Shown one piece after another: positions 42,465 to 50,982 of a stretch of 64,000 bases of DNA (the first letter of the stretch is position 1; each line of letters opens with the position of its first letter). The notes under the pieces are model-generated. The model did no database searches, had not been told where the DNA came from, and worked only from the letters and a program-made list of their open reading frames with translations. The translations under genes and the position numbers were made by a program. The stretch lies in contig NZ_MEEX01000004.1 in NCBI RefSeq assembly GCF_001724605.1, positions 62,001-126,000 on the forward strand, read 5' to 3'. Source of the stretch: Phenylobacterium sp. SCN 70-31 (GTDB taxonomy: Bacteria; Pseudomonadota; Alphaproteobacteria; Caulobacterales; Caulobacteraceae).

Positions 42465-42787
42465 TGCGCGCCGGCCCTCTCGGGGGCCTGGCGTCCCTTC
42501 TGGTCTTCCTGACGAGCCTGCCGGCGGGCTTCCTGACGTCGATGATCTGGAAGAGCTTTCGCAAGGGCGGGGCCTTCTGGGTCGATGCGACCGAGACGAC
42601 GCTGCTGCTCATCGTCCTGGCGTGGGCGCCCGTCTGGGCGGTCCGGATGGTCCTGGTGGGACGCCGCGTCGTGGCCGGCCGGCCGGCGCCCGCGGGCTGG
42701 CTGGGGATCGCGGAGCTGGGGATGCTGATGTCGGCCAGCGGCCTGTTCGGCCTGGGGTTCGTCGCGGCGCCGGACTGGCTGAACTAG
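42464..42787 (+). CDS. Small membrane protein between gap and pgk
   Basis: A 107-residue protein with three hydrophobic segments (about residues 8-28, 43-65 and 80-104). No family is recognised. It is translationally coupled to gap (stop and start share a base) and ends 21 bases before pgk, so it belongs to the same transcript. No catalytic motif is visible. A role in glycolysis is not implied beyond its position. Confidence 0.75.
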   Translation: MRAGPLGGLASLLVFLTSLPAGFLTSMIWKSFRKGGAFWVDATETTLLLIVLAWAPVWAVRMVLVGRRVVAGRPAPAGWLGIAELGMLMSASGLFGLGFVAAPDWLN

Positions 42788-42808
42788 CTTGGATTGAATG
42801 AGGCAAGC

Positions 42809-43999
42809 ATGGGCTTTCGCACGCTGGATCAGGCGGATCTCTCCGGGAAACGCGCGCTCGTGCGCGTGGATTTCAACGTTCCCATGCAGGACGGCGCCGT
42901 CAGCGACGACACGCGCCTGAGGGCCGCGCTGCCCACCATCGAGAAACTGCGCAAGGGCGGGGCGAAGACGATCCTGCTGGCCCACTTCGATCGGCCCAAG
43001 GGCAAGCGCGTACCCGAGATGAGCCTGAAGCCGGTGGTGGAGCCGCTGGCCCGGGTGCTGGGCGTTCCGGTGGCCTTCGCCGAAGACTGCATCGGCCCCA
43101 AAGCGCGCGAGGCGGTGAACGCGATGCAGCCCGGGGATGTGCTGCTGCTGGAGAACGTGCGCTTCCACGCCGGCGAGGAGGCCAACGACCGCGCCTTCGC
43201 CGACGCCCTGGCGGCGAACGGCGACCTCTATGTCAACGACGCCTTCTCGGCGGCCCACCGCGCGCACGCCTCGACCGAGGCCCTGGCCCGGCGCCTGCAG
43301 GCCTATGCCGGCGAGCAGATGCGGCTGGAGCTGGAGGCCCTGGACTCGGCGCTGGGAAACCCCCAGCGGCCGGTGCTGGGCATCGTCGGCGGCTCGAAGG
43401 TCTCCACCAAGCTGGACCTGCTGCGCAACCTCGTAACCAAGCTGGACAAACTGGCCATCGGCGGCGGCATGGCCAACACCTTCCTCTACGCCCAGGGCCA
43501 CGACGTGGGTGCGTCGTACTGCGAGAAGGACCTCGCCGACACGGCGCGCGACATCATCCGCCTCGCCGGCCAGAACAACTGCAAGCTCTTCCTCCCCCTG
43601 GACGTGGTTGTGGCCGAGAAGATGGCGCCCGGCGCGCCGGCGCGGGTGCGCGACGCGGGCTCGATCGACGACGACGAGCGCATCCTGGATGCGGGTCCCG
43701 AGACGGTCGAGCGGCTGTGCCGGGCCATGAGCAACTCCCGGACGCTGATCTGGAACGGCCCCCTGGGGGTGTTCGAGATGCAACCCTTCGACAAGGGCAC
43801 CGTTACGGCCGCGAAGCACGCCGCCGAACTGGCCCGATCGGGGAAGCTGGTGGCGGTCGCCGGCGGGGGTGATACCGTGGCGGCCCTCAACCTCGCCGGG
43901 GTGACCGGCGATTTCACCTTCGTGTCGACCGCAGGCGGCGCGTTTCTTGAATGGATGGAGGGAAAGGAGCTGCCCGGCGTGGCCGCTCTGACCCGATAG
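42809..43999 (+). CDS. pgk: Phosphoglycerate kinase
   Basis: Glycolytic kinase of 396 residues. Typical parts are KRALVRVDFNVPMQDGAV, LAHFDRPKGKRVPEMSL, LLLENVRFHAGEEANDR, LGIVGGSKVSTKLDLL and VAVAGGGDTVAALNLAG. I chose the ATG at 42809 (MGFRTLD); a TTG at 42794 would add five residues. It is followed after 17 bases by fba. Confidence 0.97.
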   Translation: MGFRTLDQADLSGKRALVRVDFNVPMQDGAVSDDTRLRAALPTIEKLRKGGAKTILLAHFDRPKGKRVPEMSLKPVVEPLARVLGVPVAFAEDCIGPKAREAVNAMQPGDVLLLENVRFHAGEEANDRAFADALAANGDLYVNDAFSAAHRAHASTEALARRLQAYAGEQMRLELEALDSALGNPQRPVLGIVGGSKVSTKLDLLRNLVTKLDKLAIGGGMANTFLYAQGHDVGASYCEKDLADTARDIIRLAGQNNCKLFLPLDVVVAEKMAPGAPARVRDAGSIDDDERILDAGPETVERLCRAMSNSRTLIWNGPLGVFEMQPFDKGTVTAAKHAAELARSGKLVAVAGGGDTVAALNLAGVTGDFTFVSTAGGAFLEWMEGKELPGVAALTR

Positions 44000-44016
44000 A
44001 AGACAGGTAGATCGAC

Positions 44017-45102
44017 ATGGCCCGGATTACGCTGCGACAACTCCTCGACCACGCGGCCGAGCACGGTTACGGCGTGCCCGCGTTCAACATCAACAACATG
44101 GAACAGGCGCTGGCGATCATGGAGGCCGCAGAGGCCACCGATTCGCCCGTGATCATGCAGGCGTCGCGCGGCGCGCGGTCCTACGCCAACGACATCGTGC
44201 TGAAGCACCTGATCGACGCGATGGCCGAGATGTATCCGGCGATCCCGATCTGCATGCACCAGGACCACGGGAACAACGAGGCCACCTGCGCCACCGCGAT
44301 CCAGTACGGCTTCACCTCGGTGATGATGGACGGCTCGCTGAAGGCCGACGGCAAGACGCCTGCCGACTACGACTACAACGTCGAGGTCACGCGCAACGTC
44401 GTGAACATGGCCCACTGGGTCGGCGCCTCGGTCGAGGGCGAGCTCGGCGTGCTGGGCAGCCTCGAGACCGGCATGGGCGAGAAGGAGGACGGCCACGGCT
44501 TCGAGGGCAAGCTGGGCCATGACCAGCTCCTGACCGATCCCGACCAGGCCGTGGACTTCGTCAAGGCCACCGAGGTCGACGCGCTGGCCATCGCCATGGG
44601 CACCAGCCACGGCGCCTACAAGTTCACCCGCCAGCCCGACGGCGACGTCCTGGCCATGAACGTGATCGAGGAGATCCACCGCCGCCTGCCCAACACCCAC
44701 CTGGTGATGCACGGAAGCTCCTCGGTGCCGCAGGACCTGCAGGACCTGATCAACAAGTACGGCGGCGAGATGCCCCAGACCTGGGGCGTGCCGGTGGAGG
44801 AGATCCAGCGCGGCATCAAGCACGGCGTCCGCAAGATCAACATCGACACCGACAACCGCATGGCCATCACCGCCGCGATCCGGAAGGTCTTCGTCGAGAA
44901 GCCGGGCGAGTTCGACCCGCGCAGCTACCTGAAGCCCGCCAAGGAAGCCATGCGCAAGGTCTGCATCCAGCGGTTCGAGGAGTTCGGCACGGCGGGCCAT
45001 GCCGGCAAGATCACGCCGGTTCCGCTCTCGGCCATGGCCAAGCGCTACGCCGCGGGCGAACTGGCCCCCAAGATCGGCATCACCCAGGTGGCCGCCGAGT
45101 AG
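44017..45102 (+). CDS. fba: Fructose-bisphosphate aldolase, class II
   Basis: Zn-dependent aldolase of 361 residues. Metal and substrate motifs include [41 protein letters not shown] and [16 protein letters not shown]. The long form (about 350-360 residues) with [19 protein letters not shown] is of the Calvin-cycle/CbbA-like class IIB sort. It ends the glycolytic run and is followed by an inverted repeat at 45114-45134. Confidence 0.96.
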   Translation: MARITLRQLLDHAAEHGYGVPAFNINNMEQALAIMEAAEATDSPVIMQASRGARSYANDIVLKHLIDAMAEMYPAIPICMHQDHGNNEATCATAIQYGFTSVMMDGSLKADGKTPADYDYNVEVTRNVVNMAHWVGASVEGELGVLGSLETGMGEKEDGHGFEGKLGHDQLLTDPDQAVDFVKATEVDALAIAMGTSHGAYKFTRQPDGDVLAMNVIEEIHRRLPNTHLVMHGSSSVPQDLQDLINKYGGEMPQTWGVPVEEIQRGIKHGVRKINIDTDNRMAITAAIRKVFVEKPGEFDPRSYLKPAKEAMRKVCIQRFEEFGTAGHAGKITPVPLSAMAKRYAAGELAPKIGITQVAAE

Positions 45103-45113
45103 CGGCTGCGGGC

Positions 45114-45134
45114 TCCGGCGGCTGCGCCGCCGGA
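45114..45134. terminator. Hairpin behind fba
   Basis: TCCGGCGGC (45114-45122) and GCCGCCGGA (45126-45134) form a 9-bp stem with a 3-base loop, between the convergent fba and peptidase genes. No T-run follows, so its termination strength is uncertain; it could serve both strands. Confidence 0.5.
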
Positions 45135-45135
45135 C

Positions 45136-46044
45136 CTATCCCGGCAGACTCGCATAGATCCGCTCGTAGAGGGGGCGGAAGGGATAGGCCCATATGTAGT
45201 CGGGGATCAGGCCGCCGAAGACGAGGCCGCAGGCCTGAGGCCGCCCCGCCACAGTGCGGCAGAGCAGCGAACCCGAAAGGCCCTTCCTGGCCCGCCCCTG
45301 CACCAGCCGCAGCTGCCAGAAGCCCCGGTAGTGGATTCGGACTCCATCGACGTTGGCCTCGTTGTCGCCATCGGCGGGTTCCGCCGCAACACATCGGAAC
45401 AGTTCGCCGTTGGCGACGAACCAGTAGTCGTTCAGCCGCGGGCTGATGACGTCCATCTTCTCGAGGGCGGCCGAAACGTTCCGGATCATCAGAGGCTCGA
45501 CCGATCGCGGATCGTCGACCCGGATGACCGCCGCGTCGGCCGTGGCCACCACGCCCTGCCTGAGAGGGCTCCAGTAGATCACCGGACCCAGCGGACGCAC
45601 CTGGCCGCCGTCACGCCATCTCATGCGGCCCGACGCGCCGTTGGCGGCGACGTCACACGCCACATGGGCGTTGGTCAGCACGTAGCCGACGCCGCCCTTG
45701 GAAAAGGAGACGCCAGCGATCCCGAGATCGTTGTCGAACGCCTGGAGGACATCGCCCGAGCAGACCCCAAACCCTTCAGGAACGCCGTCGGTCTGGACGA
45801 CGTCCGTGACGAGTGTTCCGACCGTGCGACCGTCCCCCTGCCGGATGGGGATCTCCTGCGGGACCCTCTGAGCCGCCGGGACGCTGGTCTTCGTCTCCAC
45901 ATAGACCTTGGCGGCGATCCGCCCCGATGGAACACCCCCGACGAGCTTCTCACCCAGCGTGACGTGTGTGACGTTGGGAAGTTGCCTGAGGGTCGCCGTG
46001 CTGCGGCGTATCGCCTGCCGGAGCTGTCGGCGGGCGGGCGTCAC
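45136..46044 (-). CDS. Trypsin-like serine peptidase of unknown role
   Basis: A 302-residue protein with the chymotrypsin-fold triad in order: His in YVLTNAHVACD (about residue 128), Asp in TADAAVIRVD (about 172), Ser in KGLSGSLLC (about 265). No signal peptide is visible; the N-terminus is a basic helix (TPARRQLRQAIRRS) followed by LPNVTHVTLGEKLV, resembling the N-terminal region of secreted or phage-like trypsin domains. Lineage unknown. Its ATG follows the preceding lipoprotein gene by 3 bases, so the two are co-transcribed. Whether it is exported by another route is unclear. Confidence 0.75.
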   Translation of the reverse strand: MTPARRQLRQAIRRSTATLRQLPNVTHVTLGEKLVGGVPSGRIAAKVYVETKTSVPAAQRVPQEIPIRQGDGRTVGTLVTDVVQTDGVPEGFGVCSGDVLQAFDNDLGIAGVSFSKGGVGYVLTNAHVACDVAANGASGRMRWRDGGQVRPLGPVIYWSPLRQGVVATADAAVIRVDDPRSVEPLMIRNVSAALEKMDVISPRLNDYWFVANGELFRCVAAEPADGDNEANVDGVRIHYRGFWQLRLVQGRARKGLSGSLLCRTVAGRPQACGLVFGGLIPDYIWAYPFRPLYERIYASLPG

Positions 46045-46047
46045 GGC

Positions 46048-46590
46048 CTACCGTCTCGCGGCGCCGCCGGGCATCGACACCGCATCACCCTCCGGAATCG
46101 ACGGCGGCGTGGAGTCGGGCCGGGCCTTCTGGCTGCGGATCGTCGTCAGGGCGGGCGCGGCCGCGCCGTTGCAGTCGACGCTCCAGATCGCGAACTCGTC
46201 GCTTCCGCCGGCCGCCTTGTCGCTCAGTCCGTCCCCGAGTTGCTTGCCCGCCTTCGCTGCTTCGGTGACCGACTTCAGGAACTCCAGCGGAAGGGCCGTC
46301 GAGTCCTCCTTGGCCGAGACTTCGGTCAGGATGCTGTTGGTCATCTTCAGCGTGACCTCGTTCTTGGCGAGGAAGGTGCCGAACTGGACGGCGAAGGGCT
46401 TTGAACAGTCCGGAATGACCACGGTCGAAACACCCGAGCCTGTCGCCACCAGATAGGTCTTCGGCGCGAAGACCCTGAAGCCCTTGGTGGTCATGTCGCC
46501 CACTTCAACAGGCGTCGCGGTGGTGTAGGCGCATCCTCCGAGAAAGATCCCGATGCCCGCCGCAAGCCAAACAGATCGCGTTGTTCCCAT
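46048..46590 (-). CDS. Lipoprotein paired with the trypsin-like peptidase
   Basis: A 180-residue lipoprotein with lipobox LGGC at about residues 17-20. After it comes GDMTTKGFRVFAPKTYLVATGSG, then FGTFLAKNEVTLKMTNS and DEFAIWSVDCNGA, and a Pro/Gly-rich end. I do not recognise a family. It is the first of two genes in a transcript with the peptidase and shares a low-GC divergent promoter region with the TIGR02587 gene. Confidence 0.7.
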   Translation of the reverse strand: MGTTRSVWLAAGIGIFLGGCAYTTATPVEVGDMTTKGFRVFAPKTYLVATGSGVSTVVIPDCSKPFAVQFGTFLAKNEVTLKMTNSILTEVSAKEDSTALPLEFLKSVTEAAKAGKQLGDGLSDKAAGGSDEFAIWSVDCNGAAAPALTTIRSQKARPDSTPPSIPEGDAVSMPGGAARR

Positions 46591-46716
46591 AATCCGCCCC
46601 CATTTCCCGTAACGACGATCTCTGAGATTCGATTGGGAGTCAATTGAGGTTGTATTGAAAAATTAAACAACTTTAAGGACCAGGACCCAACCGGCCGATC
46701 ACGCGTTAGCGTCACC
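46591..46716. promoter_or_regulatory. AT-rich divergent promoter region
   Basis: The 126 bases between the lipoprotein gene (minus) and the TIGR02587 gene (plus) contain an AT-rich core at about 46,617-46,676, which stands out in this GC-rich window. Promoters for both directions must lie here. I cannot assign -35/-10 boxes with confidence. Confidence 0.5.
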
Positions 46717-47529
46717 ATGGCGAGGCGCGTTCGAAAGGAAGAGAACTACCTCCGAGGTCTGGCGCGGGCGGCAGGCGGAGCGCTGCTCTTCGGATTCCCG
46801 CTGCTGATGACCATGGAGATGTGGGCGTTCGGCGCGCACATGGGGCGCTGGCGGCTCGCTCTGTTCGTCCTAGTCACGGCCTCGGTGGTCTATGGACTGA
46901 GCCGTTTCGCCGGGTTCCGGGAGGTGACCTCGCCGCTGGACGACCTGCTCGACACCGCGGCGGCCTTGCTGGTCGGGTTCGTCGTCGCGGCGGCGCTTCT
47001 CTGCATGTTCGGTCTCCTCGATCCGGAGACGGCCTGGCGCGAAGCCGTCGGTATGATCGCGGTCCAGGCCGCGCCGGCCAGCATGGGCGCCATGCTGGCC
47101 AACAGGCAGCTCCAGCGCGACCGGCCCCGGCGCGACGACGAGGATCACGCTGGCTATCCCGGTCAGCTCTTCCTGATGGGAGCCGGGGCGCTGTTCCTGG
47201 CGTTCAATGTGGCCCCCACCGAGGAGATGCTGTTGATCGGCTTCCGCATGAGCGCCTGGCACGCCATCGTCCTGGTGCTGGCCTCGCTCGCAGCGCTGCA
47301 CGTCCTGGTGTTCACGGTGGGTTTCGCAGGTCAGCACGACTCGGAGAGCCATCTCAGGGCCTTCGCCCATTTCACCCTCGCCGGCTATGGCCTGGCCCTG
47401 CTGGTCAGCCTGTACGTGCTGTGGACCTTCGGGCGCCTGGACGGCGGATTGTCGGAGGCCGTGCGCGCCGTCGTGGTCCTGGGTTTCCCGGCGGCGATCG
47501 GCGCGGCGATCGCCCGGCTGGTGGTCTGA
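46717..47529 (+). CDS. TIGR02587-type integral membrane protein
   Basis: A 270-residue inner-membrane protein with about seven hydrophobic segments and a charged cytoplasmic loop (RQLQRDRPRRDDEDHAG). Motifs GGALLFGFPLLMTMEMWAFG and FNVAPTEEMLLIG match the family of predicted membrane proteins known as TIGR02587, which occurs next to TIGR02588 in alphaproteobacteria. Function unknown. The next gene starts one base after its stop codon. Confidence 0.85.
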   Translation: MARRVRKEENYLRGLARAAGGALLFGFPLLMTMEMWAFGAHMGRWRLALFVLVTASVVYGLSRFAGFREVTSPLDDLLDTAAALLVGFVVAAALLCMFGLLDPETAWREAVGMIAVQAAPASMGAMLANRQLQRDRPRRDDEDHAGYPGQLFLMGAGALFLAFNVAPTEEMLLIGFRMSAWHAIVLVLASLAALHVLVFTVGFAGQHDSESHLRAFAHFTLAGYGLALLVSLYVLWTFGRLDGGLSEAVRAVVVLGFPAAIGAAIARLVV

Positions 47530-47530
47530 C

Positions 47531-47938
47531 ATGGCCCGCCGGAAGCCCTCGCCACCCGCCGCGCCCGATACGCCCGTCCTCGAATGGATCGCCGCCGCGA
47601 TCGGTGCTCTCCTGACCCTCGGTGTCCTGGGTTATTCGGCCTGGGAGGGTGTAAGCGATCCTCGCGCGCCACCTGATCTCTCGGCCAGCGCCGAGGCGGC
47701 GACGCCCGGCCGGTCGGGGTTCGTCACGCCCATCGTCGTCCGCAACGCCAGTTTCGCCACGGCCGCTAATGTCGAGGTGATCGCGCGCCTGAATGTAGGC
47801 GGGCGCCCGTCCGAGACCCGCCGTGCGCGCTTCGCCTACGTGCCCGGCCGCGGCGAGGCGCGCGGGGGCGTGATCTTCCGGAGCGATCCCGCCGCCGGGC
47901 GCATCTCGGTGGAGATCGAGGGCTTCGCGGCGCCCTGA
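47531..47938 (+). CDS. TIGR02588-type membrane-anchored protein
   Basis: A 135-residue protein with one N-terminal membrane anchor (about residues 17-40) and a periplasmic beta-rich domain (FVTPIVVRNASFATAANVEV, then GGVIFRSDPAAGRISVEIEGF). It fits the TIGR02588 family that accompanies TIGR02587; the two probably act together at the inner membrane. I started it at the ATG at 47531 because the longer frame runs deep into the preceding gene. Its stop codon directly abuts the stop of the convergent NTF2-like gene. Confidence 0.85.
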   Translation: MARRKPSPPAAPDTPVLEWIAAAIGALLTLGVLGYSAWEGVSDPRAPPDLSASAEAATPGRSGFVTPIVVRNASFATAANVEVIARLNVGGRPSETRRARFAYVPGRGEARGGVIFRSDPAAGRISVEIEGFAAP

Positions 47939-48319
47939 TCAGGCCTTGGCGAGCAGCTCGCCCATCCGGCGGTGCAGCAGGTTGATGGCCTTCAGGGGCC
48001 GGATCATCACCTTGAAGCGGGTGATCTGTCCGGCCTCGTTCCACCAGATCAGATCGACGCCGTTCACCGTGATCCCGTCGATCTCGCAGGCGAACTCCAG
48101 AACCGCCGAGCGCTCGGCGCGCCATTCGCCCAGGTAGCGGAAGGTTTCGTTGTTCAGCACCTGCAACGCCCCGGCCAGGTACTTGACCGTGATCGCCTTG
48201 CCCACTTGCGGCGTATGCACGACCGGGCTCTCGAACGTGGCGTCGTCGGCGATCAGGGCGGCCATGACGGCGACGTCCCTGGTCTTCACCACCTCGTGCC
48301 AGCGGGCGATCGGGTCCAT
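47939..48319 (-). CDS. NTF2-like (SnoaL-type) protein
   Basis: A 126-residue protein of the NTF2-like fold: VAVMAALIADDATFESPVVHTPQ, YLGEWRAERSAVLEFACEIDG and ITVNGVDLIWWNEAGQITRFKVMIRP. Such proteins can be isomerases, dehydratases or ligand-binding proteins; the role here is not known. Start ATG at 48319. It follows the MHS transporter gene by 38 bases in the same direction and may be co-transcribed. Confidence 0.85.
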   Translation of the reverse strand: MDPIARWHEVVKTRDVAVMAALIADDATFESPVVHTPQVGKAITVKYLAGALQVLNNETFRYLGEWRAERSAVLEFACEIDGITVNGVDLIWWNEAGQITRFKVMIRPLKAINLLHRRMGELLAKA

Positions 48320-48357
48320 GCGGGTCTCCAGCGTTCGGTCTTCGTCGCGGGGCGGTG

Positions 48358-50010
48358 TCAGGCGTCGATGGGATTCCCGCGCATCTCCTTGATGAACAGG
48401 AAGCCCACCACCGCGGTCCCGGCCGCCACCACGATGGGGTACCAGAGGCCGTAGTAGATGTTGCCCGTGGCCGCCACCATGGCGAAGGCGGTGGTGGGCA
48501 GGAAGCCGCCCAACCAGCCGTTGCCGAGATGGTAGGGCAGCGACATCGAGGTGTAGCGGATCCGCGCCGGGAACATCTCCACCAGCGCCGCGGCGATCGG
48601 CCCGTAGACCATGGTGACGTAGAGCACCAGCAGCCACAGCAGGCCCACCACCAGCGGCTTGTTCATCAGCGCCGGGTCGGCCTTGGGCGGATAGCCGGCG
48701 GCGGCGAGCACCGTGCCGAGATCCTGGACCCAGGCGGCTTTCCGGGCGTCGAATTCGGCCTTGGGCAGGCCCGCGCCCTCGAAGCTGGCCAGTTCGACCT
48801 GGCCGACCCGAACGACCGCGAGCGCGCCGGCGGGGGCGGCGACGTTGTCATAGCTCACGCCCGATCCGGCCAGCGCCGACTTGGCGATGTCGCAGGAGCT
48901 GGTGAAGGCCGTCCGCCCCACCGGGTCGAACTGGAGCGCGCAGCGAGCGGGATCGGCCGTCACCGTCACCGGCGCCGCGGCGGTGGCCGCCGCGAGCTGG
49001 GGATTGGCCGCTGCGGTCAGCGCCTTGAAGATCGGGAAATAGGTGAAGGCGGCCAGGAGGCACCCCACCAGGATGATCGGCTTTCGGCCCACCTTGTCCG
49101 ACAGCCAGCCGAACACGATGAAGAACGGCGTGCCCAGCGCCAGGGCGATGGCCACCAGGATGTTGGTGAGCGCCCCGTCCACCTTCAGCATCTTCTCCAG
49201 AAAGAACAGGGCGTAGAACTGGCCCGTGTACCAGACCACCGCCTGCCCGGCGGTGAGGCCCAGCAGCGCCAGGATCACGAGCTTGAGGTTTCCCAACTGG
49301 CCGAAGCTCTCGGCGAGCGGTCGCTTGGACGTCCTGCCCTCGCTGGCCATCTTCTGGAACACCGGGCTCTCGTTGAGCCGCAGCCGGATCCACAGCGAGA
49401 CGCCGAGCAGCAGGATCGAGACCAGGAACGGGATGCGCCAGCCCCAGGCGCGGAACGCCTCCTCTCCGATCTGGGTGCGGACCAGCAGGATGACGATCAG
49501 GCTGAGGAACAGGCCCGCGGTCGCCGTGGTCTGGATCCAGCTGGTGTAGAGACCACGCCGTCCGGGGGGCGCATGCTCGGCCACATAGGTGGCGGCGCCG
49601 CCGTACTCCCCGCCCAGGGCCAGGCCCTGGATCAGCCGTAGCACGATGAGCAGGATCGGCGCGGCGACGCCGATGGCCTCGTAGCTGGGCAAAAGGCCCA
49701 CGACGAAGGTCGAGAGGCCCATCAGCAGCATGGTGACGAGGAAGGTGTTCTTGCGGCCCCAGAGATCGCCCAGCCGGCCGAACACGATGGCCCCGAACGG
49801 CCGCACCGCGAAGCCGGCGGCGAAGGCCAGCAGCGCGAAGATGTAGCCGGTAACCTCGTTCACGCCCGAGAAGAAGTGGGCGGTGATGAAGCTGGCGAGC
49901 GAGCCGTAGAGATAGAAGTCGTACCACTCGAAGATGGTGCCGACCGACGCGCCGGTCACCACGCCGGCCTTCCCGCCGGTCTTCGACTTCGCCTCGGCCG
50001 GCGCCGCCAT
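48358..50010 (-). CDS. MHS-type MFS metabolite:H+ symporter with large insertion
   Basis: Major facilitator of the metabolite:H+ symporter type, 550 residues (about 430 is usual). N-terminal motifs GTIFEWYDFYLYG, FAVRPFGAIVFGRLGDLWGRK and GGEYGGAATYVAEHAPPGRRG are classic. The extra length is a soluble insertion of about 110 residues (roughly 345-460) before helix 9 or so, containing DPARCALQFDPVGRTAFTSSC with two Cys that could pair. The substrate is probably an organic acid or osmolyte; not certain. The ATG at 50010 has a GGGAGGG site. Confidence 0.9.
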   Translation of the reverse strand: MAAPAEAKSKTGGKAGVVTGASVGTIFEWYDFYLYGSLASFITAHFFSGVNEVTGYIFALLAFAAGFAVRPFGAIVFGRLGDLWGRKNTFLVTMLLMGLSTFVVGLLPSYEAIGVAAPILLIVLRLIQGLALGGEYGGAATYVAEHAPPGRRGLYTSWIQTTATAGLFLSLIVILLVRTQIGEEAFRAWGWRIPFLVSILLLGVSLWIRLRLNESPVFQKMASEGRTSKRPLAESFGQLGNLKLVILALLGLTAGQAVVWYTGQFYALFFLEKMLKVDGALTNILVAIALALGTPFFIVFGWLSDKVGRKPIILVGCLLAAFTYFPIFKALTAAANPQLAAATAAAPVTVTADPARCALQFDPVGRTAFTSSCDIAKSALAGSGVSYDNVAAPAGALAVVRVGQVELASFEGAGLPKAEFDARKAAWVQDLGTVLAAAGYPPKADPALMNKPLVVGLLWLLVLYVTMVYGPIAAALVEMFPARIRYTSMSLPYHLGNGWLGGFLPTTAFAMVAATGNIYYGLWYPIVVAAGTAVVGFLFIKEMRGNPIDA

Positions 50011-50103
50011 ACGTCCCTCCCCTTTTCGCGGGAGGAACGGTAGAGCCAAATCGCCGGGTTCGTCACGATGTCCTTCTGCCGCGAGAGGAGAAGGACATCG
50101 CGG

Positions 50104-50586
50104 CTAGCTGTCCGGGAGCTCGCCCATGGCGCTCTGGAGGTAGTTCGGCTCGCCCAGGCTCTTCACGAGGCTGAGCTGGGTTTCGAGAAAGTCGATGTGT
50201 TCCTCTGTGTCGGTCAGGATCTCGCGGAAGATCTGGCGGGTGACGTAGTCGGCCGAGGTCTCGCACAGCTTGATGCCGTCGATGAGCGTCTGGCGGCCGC
50301 CCACTTCGACCGAGAGGTCCGCGGCCAGGCATTCCGGCACGGTCTCGCCGATCTTCAGCTTGTGCAGGTCCTGGAGGTTGGGCAGGCCGTCGAGGAAAAG
50401 GATCCGGTTGATGAGCTTGTCGGCGTGCTTCATTTCGCCGATCGACTCGTCATAGGTGATCTTGCCGAGGCGCTTGAAGCCCCAGTTGTCGTACATCCTC
50501 GCATGCAGGAAATACTGGTTGACCGCTGTCAGCTCGTTGGTGAGCACCGCGTTCAAGAGCTTGATGATCGCCTTGTCGCCTTGCAC
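50104..50586 (-). CDS. bfr: Bacterioferritin
   Basis: Iron-storage ferritin of 160 residues forming a 24-mer shell. Ferroxidase ligands are visible: Glu18 (TNELTAVNQYF), Glu51 and His54 with the heme-ligand Met52 (ESIGEMKHAD), and further DTEEHIDFLETQ near residue 125-135. It has standard length and an ordinary ATG. The 154 bases upstream contain two Fur-box-like sequences, and the ferredoxin gene that serves Bfr lies directly upstream on the same strand. Confidence 0.97.
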   Translation of the reverse strand: MQGDKAIIKLLNAVLTNELTAVNQYFLHARMYDNWGFKRLGKITYDESIGEMKHADKLINRILFLDGLPNLQDLHKLKIGETVPECLAADLSVEVGGRQTLIDGIKLCETSADYVTRQIFREILTDTEEHIDFLETQLSLVKSLGEPNYLQSAMGELPDS

Positions 50587-50656
50587 GTTCGGCCCTCCGT
50601 CAAATCACTGAAGGTTCGAATGGCGTCTGTGTCTGCACGATGTCAAAGACAATCTG

Positions 50657-50671
50657 TGCGAGTGATTTGCG
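50657..50671. promoter_or_regulatory. Fur-box-like site ahead of bfr
   Basis: TGCGAGTGATTTGCG, a 7-1-7 imperfect dyad close to the alphaproteobacterial Fur/Mur-type TGCNAATNATTNGCA pattern. It lies 70 bases upstream of the bfr start. With two similar sites at 50698 and 50983 it supports iron control. The match is by eye only. Confidence 0.55.
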
Positions 50672-50697
50672 GTTGCTCAGAAACCCACAAAATCGTC

Positions 50698-50712
50698 TGA
50701 GAATGATTTGCG
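50698..50712. promoter_or_regulatory. Second Fur-box-like site ahead of bfr
   Basis: TGAGAATGATTTGCG, similar to the site at 50657 (they share the core ATGATTTGCG or GTGATTTGCG). It lies 112 bases upstream of bfr and near the end of bfd. Confidence 0.5.
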
Positions 50713-50740
50713 CTCGCCCGCAACGGGGTGAAAAACGCCC

Positions 50741-50926
50741 CTATTCGGCGGCGTAGCGAAGCGCTTCGCGATCCTCGTCCAGCATCCGGCGCATGTCGCA
50801 GACGCAGCGCGCGCACTGGGCGGCGGAATCGCAGGCCTTGAAGATCTGCGCCGGCCGGCTGGCCCCCGCGGCGATGGCCGCGCGGACGTCACGTTCCCGA
50901 ATGCCATTGCAGTTGCAGACGTACAT
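50741..50926 (-). CDS. bfd: Bacterioferritin-associated ferredoxin
   Basis: A [2Fe-2S] protein of 61 residues that reduces bacterioferritin to release iron. The four ligand cysteines are in CNCNG (Cys4, Cys6) and QCARC (Cys38 and Cys41 by count from the Met start), the Bfd/Fer2_BFD pattern. I used the ATG at 50926 (MYVCNCNGI); the longer frame adds no conserved sequence. Divergent from cydA. Confidence 0.93.
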   Translation of the reverse strand: MYVCNCNGIRERDVRAAIAAGASRPAQIFKACDSAAQCARCVCDMRRMLDEDREALRYAAE

Positions 50927-50982
50927 TGGGCGCGGAAAACTCCTGATCGGACCCTCTTTCGATAGCGCCCTGCGAACGCCTT

